The notes beneath the pieces were generated by a model. That model did not search any database, was not told the origin of the DNA, and worked only from the letters and a program-made list of their open reading frames with translations. A stretch of DNA of 64,000 bases from Planktothrix paucivesiculata PCC 9631 (lineage in GTDB: Bacteria > Cyanobacteriota > Cyanobacteriia > Cyanobacteriales > Microcoleaceae), in contig NZ_LR735009.1 of assembly GCF_900009265.2 (NCBI RefSeq), positions 1-64,000 of the forward strand, in the 5' to 3' direction. Every line of letters begins with the position of its first letter. Position 1 is the stretch's first letter. Below are positions 27,773 to 36,821 of this stretch, in pieces. Made by a program: the position numbers and the translations under genes.

Positions 27773-28894
27773 TTATTCCCAAAGTCGTTTTCTTTCTGTA
27801 CCTTTGAGCAGTTCGTGGGTCTCTTTTAATAAGTTGGGAATGTCTAATTGTTCAGGACAACGGGGTAAACAGTCGCCACAGTCGTTACAACGATTTGCTT
27901 TATTCCCTGGAAACCAATGACCGGCATTTTCAAACATTTGATAACGATATTTTCCAAACTCGATCATATCGTAAGCCAGGGCTAAATTTCTTAATCGTAA
28001 GACTTCGGGAATATTAATCTGTTCTGGACAGGGTAAACATTGATCGCATTGACTACATTTTGTTGTTCCTAAACGTTCTATTTTTTGGGTTTCTAATTTG
28101 TTGAAAATAGTTATTTCTTCCCGGGTTAATTCAATTTCTTGGTTAGCAATTTCTAAAGATTCATCTAATTCATCGGGGGTCGCCGCCCCTAAACTTAAAG
28201 TTGTAATTCGGTGATCATTTAATAAGAATCGATAATTTAATATTAGGGGAGAAATCGGATCACAGAGTTTTTTTAAGGTTTCTGGAGGAGAATACAGTTG
28301 TCCTCCTTTATCCGTCGGAGAAATAATAAATATTCCCATATCTTTTTGAGCAGCTAACTCAATGGCGATCGCATTTCTTTGAAAAAAATAGTAATAATGC
28401 AGATTGACAAATTGAAATAAATCTGTTTCAATTGCCGATAAAATTACCTCTAGGGGAGCGTGAGTTGAAAATCCTAAATGGTGAACTCGACCATCGGCGA
28501 TCGCTTTCTCAACTCCTGATAGTCCTTGGAGGGTTTGTTCTAGGTGTTCTCGGGTATTAATTCCATGAATGGCTAGACAGTCGAGATAATCTAAATTTAG
28601 ACGTTCTAAGGATTGATCAATTTTTTTTTCTAACACATCCGGGTTAGAATTGGGGGTGATTTTAGTTGTAATATAAAATTGCGATCGCTCTATTGACAAA
28701 CCCCCTAATATTGCCGCCCCCAAAAAAGATTCACTTTGACCATAACCCTGTGCGGTTTCAATATGATTTATCCCCAGAGAGATCGCTTTTTTTATTGTTA
28801 GATAAGCATTTTCTGAAGATGCTAAATAACGCATTGTACCCAAGGAAAATACAGAAAGATCCAGGTTCGTTTTCCCAAACCGTCTATAACGCAT
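27773..28894 (-). CDS. Aldo/keto reductase with C-terminal ferredoxin domain
   Basis: A 373-residue protein. The N-terminal ~250 residues are an aldo/keto reductase TIM barrel (MRYRRFGKTNLDLSVFSLGT, GINHIETAQGYGQSE with the catalytic Asp replaced by Glu, and IHGINT). The C-terminus has two Cys clusters, CSQCDQCLPCP and CNDCGDCLPRCP, each a 4Fe-4S site. It is of the family annotated as iron-sulfur aldo/keto reductases; the substrate is unknown. The unusual active-site ETAQGYG may still be functional. Confidence 0.9.
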   Translation of the reverse strand: MRYRRFGKTNLDLSVFSLGTMRYLASSENAYLTIKKAISLGINHIETAQGYGQSESFLGAAILGGLSIERSQFYITTKITPNSNPDVLEKKIDQSLERLNLDYLDCLAIHGINTREHLEQTLQGLSGVEKAIADGRVHHLGFSTHAPLEVILSAIETDLFQFVNLHYYYFFQRNAIAIELAAQKDMGIFIISPTDKGGQLYSPPETLKKLCDPISPLILNYRFLLNDHRITTLSLGAATPDELDESLEIANQEIELTREEITIFNKLETQKIERLGTTKCSQCDQCLPCPEQINIPEVLRLRNLALAYDMIEFGKYRYQMFENAGHWFPGNKANRCNDCGDCLPRCPEQLDIPNLLKETHELLKGTERKRLWE

Positions 28895-28991
28895 TATTGA
28901 TAGGTTGATGATTAGTTGATGATTAACTCTTGCTTCTTAGTTATTATTAGTTTTTGGTTATTAGCAAGTCAAGACGCATTTCCCCTTGTAC

Positions 28992-29049
28992 TCCCCCTGC
29001 CTCCCCTGCCTCCCCTGCCTCCCCTGCTCCCCCCGCTCCCCCTGCTCTC
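28992..29049. repeat. C-rich 9-mer tandem repeat
   Basis: Units of CTGCCTCCC and the variant CTGCTCCCC/CCGCTCCC follow one another, ending directly at the stop codon (29050) of the bifunctional nuclease gene. It lies between convergent ends, not in a gene. The open frame through it on the plus strand encodes only Pro-Leu repeats and is not considered real. Confidence 0.7.
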
Positions 29050-29559
29050 CTATTGTGTTTCATCGGTTTTATTCAATTCTGAACGTTTGATTAAATCCGA
29101 AGGACTCAAGTTAGAGATAAAGTCTCGAAACGCCCGTCTTTCCGCCTCATCCGCGTCCCTATCCACAGGAATAGAAGCATCTGCAATTACTTCTTCCATA
29201 ACCCAAATGGGGCTATCGGTGCGTAAAGCAATAGCAATTGCATCACTAGGACGAGCATCAATTTCCTTCCTAATTTCCCCTTGACGCACAATTAACACTG
29301 CATAGAACGTGCTATCTTGCAAGGAATGAATGATAATCTTTTCCAGGGTCATATCCCAAGTTTCGAGAAGATTAACAAATAGATCATGGGTCAGGGGTCG
29401 GGGTGGTTTATGATTTTCTAAAGCACCAAGGATCGATTTTGCTTGATCCTGGCCCACATAAATCGGTAAAGCACGTCTCTCGACCGCATCCCGCAGTAGG
29501 ATAATCGGGCTGCGTGTAGCCGCGTCAAGTGCAATTCCAGCGACTTTCATTTCAATCAT
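29050..29559 (-). CDS. Bifunctional nuclease (DUF151/BFN) family protein
   Basis: A 169-residue COG1259 protein (MKVAGIALDAATRSPIILLRD, GALENHKPPRPLTHDLF, DARPSDAIAIALR). Plant BFN1 has DNase and RNase activity; the bacterial function is poorly known. The core domain is complete (~135 residues) with a short acidic C-terminal tail. Start may be ATG 29559 or 29550 (MKVAG). Confidence 0.9.
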   Translation of the reverse strand: MIEMKVAGIALDAATRSPIILLRDAVERRALPIYVGQDQAKSILGALENHKPPRPLTHDLFVNLLETWDMTLEKIIIHSLQDSTFYAVLIVRQGEIRKEIDARPSDAIAIALRTDSPIWVMEEVIADASIPVDRDADEAERRAFRDFISNLSPSDLIKRSELNKTDETQ

Positions 29560-29752
29560 TGGGTTTATTAGCCTCTATATCAAATATTCCCGACAAACTC
29601 AGTGGTTAAGTTATAAACAATCATACCAACTCTATTCCAGTATGCCTTGATTTTTGTCCGAATCGACATGGGATTTTAGCCGTTAAGGTGTTAACCATTA
29701 ACCCTTAACATCTCAACCATCAACACCTCAACCTTTAACAACTAACTGCTCT

Positions 29753-30478
29753 ATGTTTACAGGACTTATTCAGGCACTTGCAACCCTTCAACCTATAGGA
29801 CAAGATCAATTCCAAATTAGTTGCGTCCTGGGGGATGTGGACTTAATTTTAAAGGATTTAGCCATCGGCGATAGTGTGGCAGTGGATGGAGTTTGTCTGA
29901 CGGTGGTAGAAATTCGGGACAAGGCGTTTATCGCCACGGCGTCTCCTGAGACGTTAAACCGGACAAAACTGGGACAGAGTTTAGAAGGTTATTTTAACTT
30001 GGAAACGTCCCTGAGAGCCGGAAGTAAATTAGGGGGACACTTTGTTACAGGTCATATTGATGGAGTCGGGTGTCTCCAGTCCGTTACTTCGACAGCAAGT
30101 TCTTGGGAAATGCGGTTTGGCGCTCCCGTTAATGCCAGCAATATTTGGCGGCGTCAAATCGCCCCTTATATTGTGCCAAAAGGGAGTATTGCAGTCAATG
30201 GGATTAGTCTAACAATTTCTGATTGTGATCTTGAGGGTAATTGGTTTGAAGTGGCCGTAATTCCCCATAGTTATCAAGAAACGAATTTACGCGATTTACA
30301 ACCGGGAAGTTGGGTTAATATTGAAGCAGATATTTTAGGAAAATATGTCGGCAAATTTCTCCAAACTTATCTCAAAGGAAACTTGAATGCAATTGAAAGT
30401 TATCATGATAATATTCCGGCTATTTCCACCTTAACAGAAATTACCCCAGAGTTTTTAGCTGAACACGGGTTTAGTTAA
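29753..30478 (+). CDS. ribE: Riboflavin synthase, alpha subunit
   Basis: A 241-residue riboflavin synthase that dismutates two 6,7-dimethyl-8-ribityllumazines. The duplicated beta-barrel has MFTGLIQALAT and GDSVAVDGVCLTVV in the first half, then GHFVTGHIDGVG and KGSIAVNGISLTI in the second. A C-terminal trimerisation helix and a longer tail follow. The 193-bp gap upstream shows no FMN riboswitch. asnS follows after 58 bp. Confidence 0.94.
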   Translation: MFTGLIQALATLQPIGQDQFQISCVLGDVDLILKDLAIGDSVAVDGVCLTVVEIRDKAFIATASPETLNRTKLGQSLEGYFNLETSLRAGSKLGGHFVTGHIDGVGCLQSVTSTASSWEMRFGAPVNASNIWRRQIAPYIVPKGSIAVNGISLTISDCDLEGNWFEVAVIPHSYQETNLRDLQPGSWVNIEADILGKYVGKFLQTYLKGNLNAIESYHDNIPAISTLTEITPEFLAEHGFS

Positions 30479-30536
30479 CAGACGCGCCGTTGCACGTCCC
30501 TACTGATGACTGATTACTAAAAAAAAGGATAAAACC

Positions 30537-31928
30537 ATGACCGTGAGTAGAATTATTCAACTGTTGAGAACGGGTAAACCCGACGAAATCGTAACAATTC
30601 AGGGTTGGGTCAGAACTAAACGGGAATTAAAAGAATTTACCTTTGTAGAAATCAATGATGGTTCAGCTTTGGCTAATTTGCAAGTAGTATTAAATCCTGA
30701 TTTAGCAGACTATGGGAATATTTTAAAACAACTCAATACAGGTGCTTCGGTAGAAATTTCCGGGGTATTAGTCGAGTCTCCCGCCAAGGGACAACGGATA
30801 GAATTAAAAGCATCTCAAGTTAAGGTTTATGGGGATGCGGACGCCGAAACCTATCCTTTACAGAAAAAACGTCATTCCTTTGAATTTCTCCGAGAAATTG
30901 GACATTTACGCGCCCGGACTAATACCTTGGGGGCAGTTTTTCGGGTTAGAAATGCCTGTGCTTCGGCGGTGCATGAATTTTTCCAAGAACGGGGTTTTTT
31001 ATGGGTTCATACTCCTATTATTACTTCCAGTGATTGTGAAGGAGCGGGGGAAATGTTTAGTGTAACTAATTTTAAATTAAAGGATATTCCCCTAACAGAA
31101 TCTCAACAGGTAGATTATAGTCAAGACTTCTTTGGGAAACCCGCTTATTTAACCGTAAGTGGACAATTAGAAGCGGAAATAATGGCGATGGCTTTTGGGA
31201 ATGTTTATACTTTTGGGCCAACTTTTCGAGCAGAAAATTCTAATACTTCTCGCCATTTAGCGGAATTTTGGATGATTGAACCAGAAATGGCTTTTTGTGA
31301 TTTAGAAGGAGATATGGATTTAGCGGAAGATTTCTTGAAACATATCTTTAAATCAGTATTAGAAAAATGTCCTGAAGACATGGAATTTTTCAATGAACGG
31401 ATTGATAAATCGGTATTAGAAACGGCTCATAATATTATTAATAATGAGTTTGGACGAATTACTTATACTGAAGCGATCGCCATTTTAGAAAAAGCAGATA
31501 AACAGTTTGAATATCCGGTGAGTTGGGGTTTAGATTTACAATCAGAACATGAACGTTATTTAGCCGAAGAATACTTTAAAAAGCCCACAATTGTTACGGA
31601 CTATCCTAAAGAAATTAAAGCCTTTTATATGCGCTTAAATGAGGATGGAAAAACCGTTAGGGCGATGGATGTTTTAGCTCCAAAGATTGGGGAAATTGTC
31701 GGAGGTTCCCAACGGGAAGAACGGTTAGAAATGTTAGAAAATCGGATGAAAACTTTAGGAATTAATCCAGAGGAATTATGGTGGTATTTAGAATTAAGAA
31801 AATATGGAACCGTCCCCCACGCCGGATTCGGATTAGGATTTGATCGAGTGGTACAATTTATGACGGGAATGGGTAATATTCGAGATGTAATTCCTTTCCC
31901 CAGAGCGCCACAAACCATTGAGTTTTAA
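30537..31928 (+). CDS. asnS: Asparagine-tRNA ligase
   Basis: A 463-residue class II aminoacyl-tRNA synthetase. The N-terminal OB-fold anticodon domain ([20 protein letters not shown]) is followed by motif 1 ([19 protein letters not shown]), motif 2 ([20 protein letters not shown]) and motif 3 ([13 protein letters not shown]). Asparagine specificity is supported by the [11 protein letters not shown] context. ATG 30537 has AAAGGA upstream. Confidence 0.96.
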   Translation: MTVSRIIQLLRTGKPDEIVTIQGWVRTKRELKEFTFVEINDGSALANLQVVLNPDLADYGNILKQLNTGASVEISGVLVESPAKGQRIELKASQVKVYGDADAETYPLQKKRHSFEFLREIGHLRARTNTLGAVFRVRNACASAVHEFFQERGFLWVHTPIITSSDCEGAGEMFSVTNFKLKDIPLTESQQVDYSQDFFGKPAYLTVSGQLEAEIMAMAFGNVYTFGPTFRAENSNTSRHLAEFWMIEPEMAFCDLEGDMDLAEDFLKHIFKSVLEKCPEDMEFFNERIDKSVLETAHNIINNEFGRITYTEAIAILEKADKQFEYPVSWGLDLQSEHERYLAEEYFKKPTIVTDYPKEIKAFYMRLNEDGKTVRAMDVLAPKIGEIVGGSQREERLEMLENRMKTLGINPEELWWYLELRKYGTVPHAGFGLGFDRVVQFMTGMGNIRDVIPFPRAPQTIEF

Positions 31929-32100
31929 ATCAGTTATTAGTTATCAGTACAGAAGCTCTTTTTGAGCAGGTAGGCTTTATGGCGAGATTGATTATTGGGT
32001 TTTGCAATCGCATTTTTAGAAAACTAACACCAACTATCAACGGGGTTTCTCAATTCAAAAGTGCGATCGCTTTCGGCTGGGCGTAGCATCGCTTTTGCTA

Positions 32101-32391
32101 TCATTCAGGTTGACAAAAGCGACCGCTAACTCGCTCATATTCATCTTCTAGTAACCACATTTGGCTTTCTTCGTAAGTCTCGCTGGTAAAAATAGTTTTA
32201 TAGTTTTGTGCAGGATTTTGAATCGAAAATTTACCCGACTGTTCTTTAATTAACATTAAAATATAGGGGGGAGAAAGCCAAGGATCAACCCAGATTTCCG
32301 CAAACTCCCATTCTATTTCTGACGTTTGACTAACCAGGATTGTTGTATTTTCAGGATTTTGTTGTGCGTGGTTTGGTGCGAGGGATGACAT
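32101..32391 (-). CDS. Hypothetical protein
   Basis: A 96-residue soluble protein (MSSLAPNHAQQNPENTTILV, then EWEFAEIWVDPWLSPPYILM). Trp-rich, with YETYEE-like acidic stretches and a VSGRFCQPE end. No family was recognised. ATG 32391 is the only reasonable start. It sits at the left boundary of the accessory island. Confidence 0.55.
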   Translation of the reverse strand: MSSLAPNHAQQNPENTTILVSQTSEIEWEFAEIWVDPWLSPPYILMLIKEQSGKFSIQNPAQNYKTIFTSETYEESQMWLLEDEYERVSGRFCQPE

Positions 32392-32628
32392 GATATTTAC
32401 CTGTGGTCTTTTTGATTTTTATTTTGCCATAATGCAATCGCAGTTCTAAAAAATCAAAGACCAATACTTGATAATTGATCTCAGTTATGCTATAATAATT
32501 CTAAGATGTTGATATTAATAAAGATAAAACAATTATTATTTTTATCTGACAATAATACTGCTAATCAAGGATTTGTTGGATGAATAATTAGAACTTGCCT
32601 TGTATATTTTTTCAACCTGGGAGGATTT

Positions 32629-32829
32629 ATGATAATCGATCAGATCATGCAAGAACTCCAAGATATCCCAGAAGACAAACTGGCAGAAATTTATAACATG
32701 ATTCAGGATTTTCGTTTAGGGTTAAATTCTGAAAACTGCCAACCTCGTATCCCTGGACTCCTCACCGGAAAACTGGGGGACGCATTCTTTGAGCCCCTAC
32801 CCGAAGAGGAACTCCAGCAATGGGAATGA
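32629..32829 (+). CDS. Antitoxin of VapC-type pair (DUF2281-like)
   Basis: A 66-residue protein starting MIIDQIMQELQDIPEDKLAE after GGGAGG, with an acidic tail (FEPLPEEELQQWE). It resembles the small DUF2281-type partners encoded before PIN toxins in cyanobacteria. It overlaps the toxin gene by 10 bp. The AT-rich leader (32540-32628) probably carries the promoter. Confidence 0.75.
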   Translation: MIIDQIMQELQDIPEDKLAEIYNMIQDFRLGLNSENCQPRIPGLLTGKLGDAFFEPLPEEELQQWE

Positions 32830-33230
32830 GCTACCTCCTTGACACTCATATTCTCCTCTGGTGGCTTTTTAATGACCTCAAACTTAACAAAGAATGCCGA
32901 GATATCATTGGCCATCCGAACCATAATATTTTAGTTAGCAGTGTTTCCGCTTGGGAAATTGCTACCAAATACCGTATTGGGAAACTTCCTGAAGCTAAAT
33001 TTCTGGTTGAGCATTATCAGGACACATTACACCAAGCCAAGTTTAACGAACTTACCATCACGGTCGCTCATGCTCTGAGAGCCGGAAACTTGCCCATTTT
33101 ACACCGAGATCCGTTTGACCGGATGCTGATGGCTCAAGCTGAACTAGAAAAACTGCCTATTATCACTTACGATCAGGCTTTCCAGACTGGATTAATTGAG
33201 GTAATTCCCTCGCCCCTACACAATCATTAA
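32820..33230 (+). CDS. vapC: VapC-family PIN-domain toxin
   Basis: A 136-residue PIN-domain ribonuclease. Catalytic acidic residues are visible in YLLDTHILLW (Asp), SAWEIATKYRIGKL (Glu) and HRDPFDRMLMAQAELE (Asp). These toxins cut tRNA or rRNA under stress and are silenced by the overlapping antitoxin. Translation is coupled through the ATGGGAATGA overlap. Its 3' end overlaps the convergent HicB-like gene by about 15 bp. Confidence 0.9.
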   Translation: MGMSYLLDTHILLWWLFNDLKLNKECRDIIGHPNHNILVSSVSAWEIATKYRIGKLPEAKFLVEHYQDTLHQAKFNELTITVAHALRAGNLPILHRDPFDRMLMAQAELEKLPIITYDQAFQTGLIEVIPSPLHNH

Positions 33231-33386
33231 AGGATATTCTTCAAGATAGAGTCTTGTAGCTTTTTTAAGATTAGCGATCGCTTCTTCTATAGTTGCGCCT
33301 TGGTCAACTGTTCCTACTTCTGGACACTCGGCTATGTACATATCATCTTCCCTGTAAATTATGGCAGTTAAACTTTTAGTTTTCAT
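33216..33386 (-). CDS. Orphan HicB-like antitoxin
   Basis: A 56-residue protein reading MKTKSLTAIIYREDDMYIAE, then CPEVGTVDQGATIEEAIANL and KKATRLYLEEYP. The strand pattern and CPE(V)G/ATxEEAxxNL signature are those of HicB/UPF0150 proteins. It was too short for a usual ORF threshold. No HicA (dsRBD-fold toxin) was found next to it. It converges on and overlaps vapC. Confidence 0.75.
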   Translation of the reverse strand: MKTKSLTAIIYREDDMYIAECPEVGTVDQGATIEEAIANLKKATRLYLEEYPLMIV

Positions 33387-33542
33387 CAATATTTTCAGGA
33401 AATGATTGTTATGTATTTAGGATATCTGATAGTATCTAGTTTAGCAAATCGCTCTATCAACATCTTTGATCGCATTTCTGGGAAATAAAAGAGCGATCGC
33501 AGTTTTGGAAAACTAGCACCGACTATTAACTGGGTTGCTCAA

Positions 33543-34018
33543 TTAATTTTTTGTAATTCCTTGATTTCTCATCCACGTCGCTAAACTTTCGAGTTGCCCT
33601 CTAACAAATCTCTTAATTCTTGGTTTTTGGTTGATATATTCAGCAACACCGGGGCTTAATTGATAGTACATTTGTTGCAATGAAACAACCGCTACTCTCT
33701 TCTAACTTTAAGGGGCAAATTTTTGTATAGGATATTTTTGACAATGCTTTTCTGATAATCTTGAGTGCTTCATCTGATTCTTCTTTGATAGGCTTGAGAG
33801 TGCTTAATCGTTCTTTATTTTTACTGACATTGGGTTCAATTTCTCTGACATAATTCCCAATATTTTCATATCTTTGTAAGGTATTTTCATCAAAAAATTT
33901 TTCGTACTGGTCAAGCCATTGGTAAATCTGCACAAGCCTAGAGTCAATATATGCTCTGACTATCGAATCACTGTTGCAGCACGAAGCAATAAACTGTAAC
34001 AAACCAAATAATTCAAAC
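33543..34018 (-). pseudogene. CFIAT-motif protein, C-terminal part, broken
   Basis: This is the 3' part of a gene cut by the IS at 34024. The open frame (33640-34018) gives FELFGLLQFIASCCNSDS and a helical middle to SSGCFIAT. After CFIAT the frame shifts: the continuing MYYQLSPGVAEYINQKPRIK, then RFVRGQLESLATW, is in another frame down to TAA 33543. Relatives have some 35 residues between those points, so an internal deletion is likely. Function of CFIAT-motif proteins is unknown. The gene is dead twice over. Confidence 0.75.
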
Positions 34019-34023
34019 AAAGT

Positions 34024-35094
34024 CAGGACTTACGCAGTGACGCTATATGTAGCGTACTAAGGAGTTAGCGATCGCTAACCCAAAAGAAATCTGGAAACGG
34101 AGAATAAGGAATGTTAAAATAGCATCAGAATCTATGCCCAAAAATATGAGCATCAATTATCTATACTATTGCCAATATCTCCTGAGTAGCCAAATCAATT
34201 ATACTCTAACCAACTTCGCTGAACATATTCAAGAGTTTAGCCATGATACAATTAATCGTTACTTGAATTCAGAAAACTTAACACCCGAAGTGATTTGGGA
34301 AAAAGTGCATTCAGAACTTCAGAGCCATCCCGAAGCTTGTTTAGTTTTTGATGATACGGTACTCGACAAAAGATTTTCCTCGAAAATTGAACTTGTCCGC
34401 CGTCAATATATATGCAGCGCAAAAGTTAATGGCTTTGATTGATAATTTAGGGAAAATTTATTATGTTCCGCTCAAAAAAAACCGGCTGGTTGATGATACA
34501 GGAGGTCAAAAAAAATATCAGCCTATTGAACAGTTAATTTGGTCTGAAATTGAAGAAAAACAGGGAAAGCTAATCAAAATAAATAAATTCCCTAGAGATA
34601 AAAAAGTTAAACTATTTCGGGTAACTGTTTCTGCCAACAGAACGGAATATGTAGCTACAAATGATTTAAATCAGTCTTCAATAGATGAAGTCATCTCTCA
34701 ATGTAAACTGCGATGGAAAATTGAGGAATTTCACCGAGAAATTAAACAATTAACGGGGATAGAATCTTGCCAATGCCGTAAAGCGAGTATTCAAAAAAAC
34801 CACATTGCTTGCGCTTTATTAGTTTGGGTTTTTCTGACTCGTATGGCTAAGAAAGTTTCTCAAACTGTCTATCAGTTAAAAGCTAGTTTGTTAGCAGATT
34901 ACCTGAGCCAAGAGCTTAAACATCCCTCTCTCAAGCTTTCTTTTATTTAGTTTACTTATCAATTCAAACACAGATTAATTCTCTTTTTATAAGCGCGCTC
35001 GCGTAGCGTGCCGGACGCATATCGCCCTTCTGTCTGAATCAAGCGATCGCCTGATCCTGAATGCGCTATATATAGCGTCCTTGCGTAAGTCCTG
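34024..35094. mobile_element. IS element (IS701/IS4-type), decayed
   Basis: A 1071-bp element with ~30-bp imperfect terminal inverted repeats beginning CAGGACTTACGCA, each holding an inner CGCTATAT(G/A)TAGCG palindrome. The target duplication AAAGT lies at 34019-34023 and 35095-35099. The transposase inside is broken. Ends match the MITE at 16229-16330. The family name is from protein resemblance; IS701 elements usually make 4-bp duplications, so that label is uncertain. Confidence 0.85.
34134..34950 (+). pseudogene. DDE transposase with internal deletion
   Basis: The N-terminal piece (34134-34442) reads NYLYYCQYLLSSQINYTLTN to the first catalytic Asp (VFDDTVLDKRFS) and RRQY. The rest continues in another frame from YAAQKLMALIDNLGKIYYVP to the Glu region (LRWKIEEFHREIKQLTGIE, CQCRK). 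About 60-70 codons, including the second catalytic Asp (the D in VLMDSWYA of relatives), are missing at CGTCAATATATATGC, where ATAT short homology fits a deletion. Confidence 0.85.
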
Positions 35095-35330
35095 AAAGTG
35101 TCAGACGATATAATTTCGCCTTGGGAAGATCCCATAACGGCAGAAACTGAGATAATTTCGGATTTTGCTTCCGCATAGCCCGCATATGCTTCAAGAGCAC
35201 TAATATAGTTATTCAGGGCTTGAGCATTATCTCCTCGCCCTTTGTAATACTCACCTCTCCCCATTAATCGCGAGACTTCATTGCTTGCTTGTGTAGCCCT
35301 TTGTATCTGCATATTTTCAATATCTGACAT
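35095..35330 (-). pseudogene. CFIAT-motif protein, N-terminal part
   Basis: The 5' part of the gene interrupted by the IS. MSDIENMQIQRATQASNEVS starts at ATG 35330, 10 bp after an AAGGAG site, and the helical TPR-like segment (KGRGDNAQALNNYISALEAY) runs to EIISSDT at the IS edge. The ORF then reads into the IS (to 34959), which is not native. Removing the IS and one AAAGT joins it in frame with 34018. Confidence 0.8.
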
Positions 35331-35459
35331 AGTTGATCGCTCCTTTTTTATGTATTTAAAACTTTTGTAATGACTATTTATGCGTTTAAATTGACATAAA
35401 AACGCACAGTTATACAGTGAAAACTTTATTGGTTAGATTGTAAGAAAATTTGCATTTCC

Positions 35460-35639
35460 TTATTTCATTTTTTTTAGAGTTGTTGCGTAATAGTTGCCTT
35501 TACGCCATGCTTCCTCCTTAGATACTGCTCTGCCAGCGTGTTCATTCCCGACGTAAACATCACCTGTTTGATCATCCCAAACACATTCATATTCAGAACC
35601 AGTTGGTGTTTTAACTCGTTCGAGTTTTTGTTTGGCCAT
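35460..35639 (-). CDS. Small hypothetical protein
   Basis: A 59-residue ORF reading MAKQKLERVKTPTGSEYECV, then WDDQTGDVYVGNEHAGRAVS and KEEAWRKGNYYAT. Good codon use and a charged soluble composition suggest it is real; it was under 60 residues. It may be a small DNA- or nucleotide-associated protein; no family is recognised. It sits between the CFIAT gene and the NB-ARC gene. Confidence 0.65.
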   Translation of the reverse strand: MAKQKLERVKTPTGSEYECVWDDQTGDVYVGNEHAGRAVSKEEAWRKGNYYATTLKKMK

Positions 35640-35768
35640 GTTTATTACTTACCCTAATAGTATTAAGTTCTTATTGTTGGTTATTATCTAACTTTAACTT
35701 TTATATTGCAACCCTACAAAAATGGGATTTAGGGGGGTATTTATTAAGGGTTTAAAAATGAAAAAATA

Positions 35769-35812
35769 GGAAAATGTGGGATTTTGTGTTTAAAAAGGGG
35801 AAAATGTGGGAT
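35769..35812. repeat. 30-bp spaced direct repeat upstream of NB-ARC gene
   Basis: GGAAAATGTGGGAT occurs at 35769-35782 and 35799-35812, about three helical turns apart. A weaker relative (AAATGGGATTTAGG) occurs near 35718. Their place about 50-90 bp before the NB-ARC start fits an operator. Confidence 0.5.
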
Positions 35813-35857
35813 AATATGAGGTAAGACTAGCCATAACTACAACCCAATCTATGAACT

Positions 35858-36697
35858 ATGGAGATTCAAGAAGCCTTGAAGTGGACGGATGACCTGATTT
35901 TTGCCAAGACAGGAAAACATCTGGACTCACTGCAACGGGCTATTTTGGAGGGTACATGGGAATTTCGAGGATACAAGGATATCGCTGATAACTATCACTG
36001 TAGTCCTGATCATGTTAGGAAAATGGCATCAGAATTATGGGAACTTCTCTCTGAACTCTTGGGAGAAGATGTAAAAAAAAAGAATGTTCGGTCTATTCTT
36101 GAAAATGGAATATTTTCTTATTTTAGTGACGGAGTAAATATTGGCAATAATATAATTTTTTGTGGCGAAGTATACAATCATCCCCAGAAGTCCACAGAGC
36201 GATCAGCCACGACTTCCACTAGCAAAGAATCTCAACCCCGCCACGACCTCAGCGAAGCCCCAGAATACGATAATCGCCTCTACGATCGCACCGACGAACT
36301 CACTACTCTCAAACAATGGATACTCACAGAAAATAGCCGTATTGTTACTGTAACCGGATTATCGGGTATGGGTAAAACAACCCTCGCTAGACAACTGGTA
36401 GAACAAATCAGAGATAACTTTGATTGTATCCTGTGGCGAACTCATCGCAAATTTCCGACTCTCAACGCCCTCAAAGCCAACCTCATCGAGTTTTTCTCCC
36501 CAACTCACAAGAGCGAAAATCCATCAATTATCAACTATTTACAGTCCCGCCATTCCATCCTAGATGATTTGCGATCGCACCGTTGCTTAATCATCCTCGA
36601 CGACTTCCAAGACACCTTAACCCCCCGTCAATTCGTCGGAAATTATCTCCCCGGATATGAAAACTATGGTAAACTCATAACCGAAATTGGCCGATCT
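35858..36697 (+). pseudogene. NB-ARC protein, N-terminal part (interrupted)
   Basis: Residues 1-85 form an HTH-like domain typical of vWA/MoxR-associated and NB-ARC proteins of cyanobacteria (ALKWTDDLIFAKTGKHLDSL, YKDIADNYHCSPDHVRKMAS). A linker follows, then an NB-ARC ATPase with Walker A VTVTGLSGMGKTTLARQL, Walker B CLIILDDFQD and NYLPGYENYGKLI. Native coding ends at GRS (36697) at the group II intron edge; the open frame runs on to 36778 inside the intron. With 39221-39760 it would make a 459-residue protein. Confidence 0.8.
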
Positions 36698-36740
36698 AGT
36701 AGGGGTCGAAGGGGGCTTTACAACCCCCAACTCCCATCCA

Positions 36741-36774
36741 GAACCGTGCTTGCGACTTTCATCGCACACGGCTC
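36741..36774 (-). ncRNA. Group II intron domain V
   Basis: A 34-nt hairpin with the conserved GAGCCGUGUGCGAUGAAAG start and its pairing arm ending CACGGUUC, near the intron 3' end. It is the catalytic core of the ribozyme. Confidence 0.85.
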
Positions 36775-36821
36775 CTAATCTAGTTGACTGTTTTCATCAG
36801 AGCAACAGGCTTCTTTGACCC

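Noticed and set aside
28916-29284. Plus-strand ORF rich in Pro and Leu
   Set aside because: It crosses the C-rich repeat and then runs antisense to the bifunctional nuclease gene; composition comes from the repeat.
29560-29752. Possible FMN riboswitch before riboflavin synthase
   Set aside because: None of the conserved RFN-element stretches were seen; the gap holds only simple TTAAC-type repeats.
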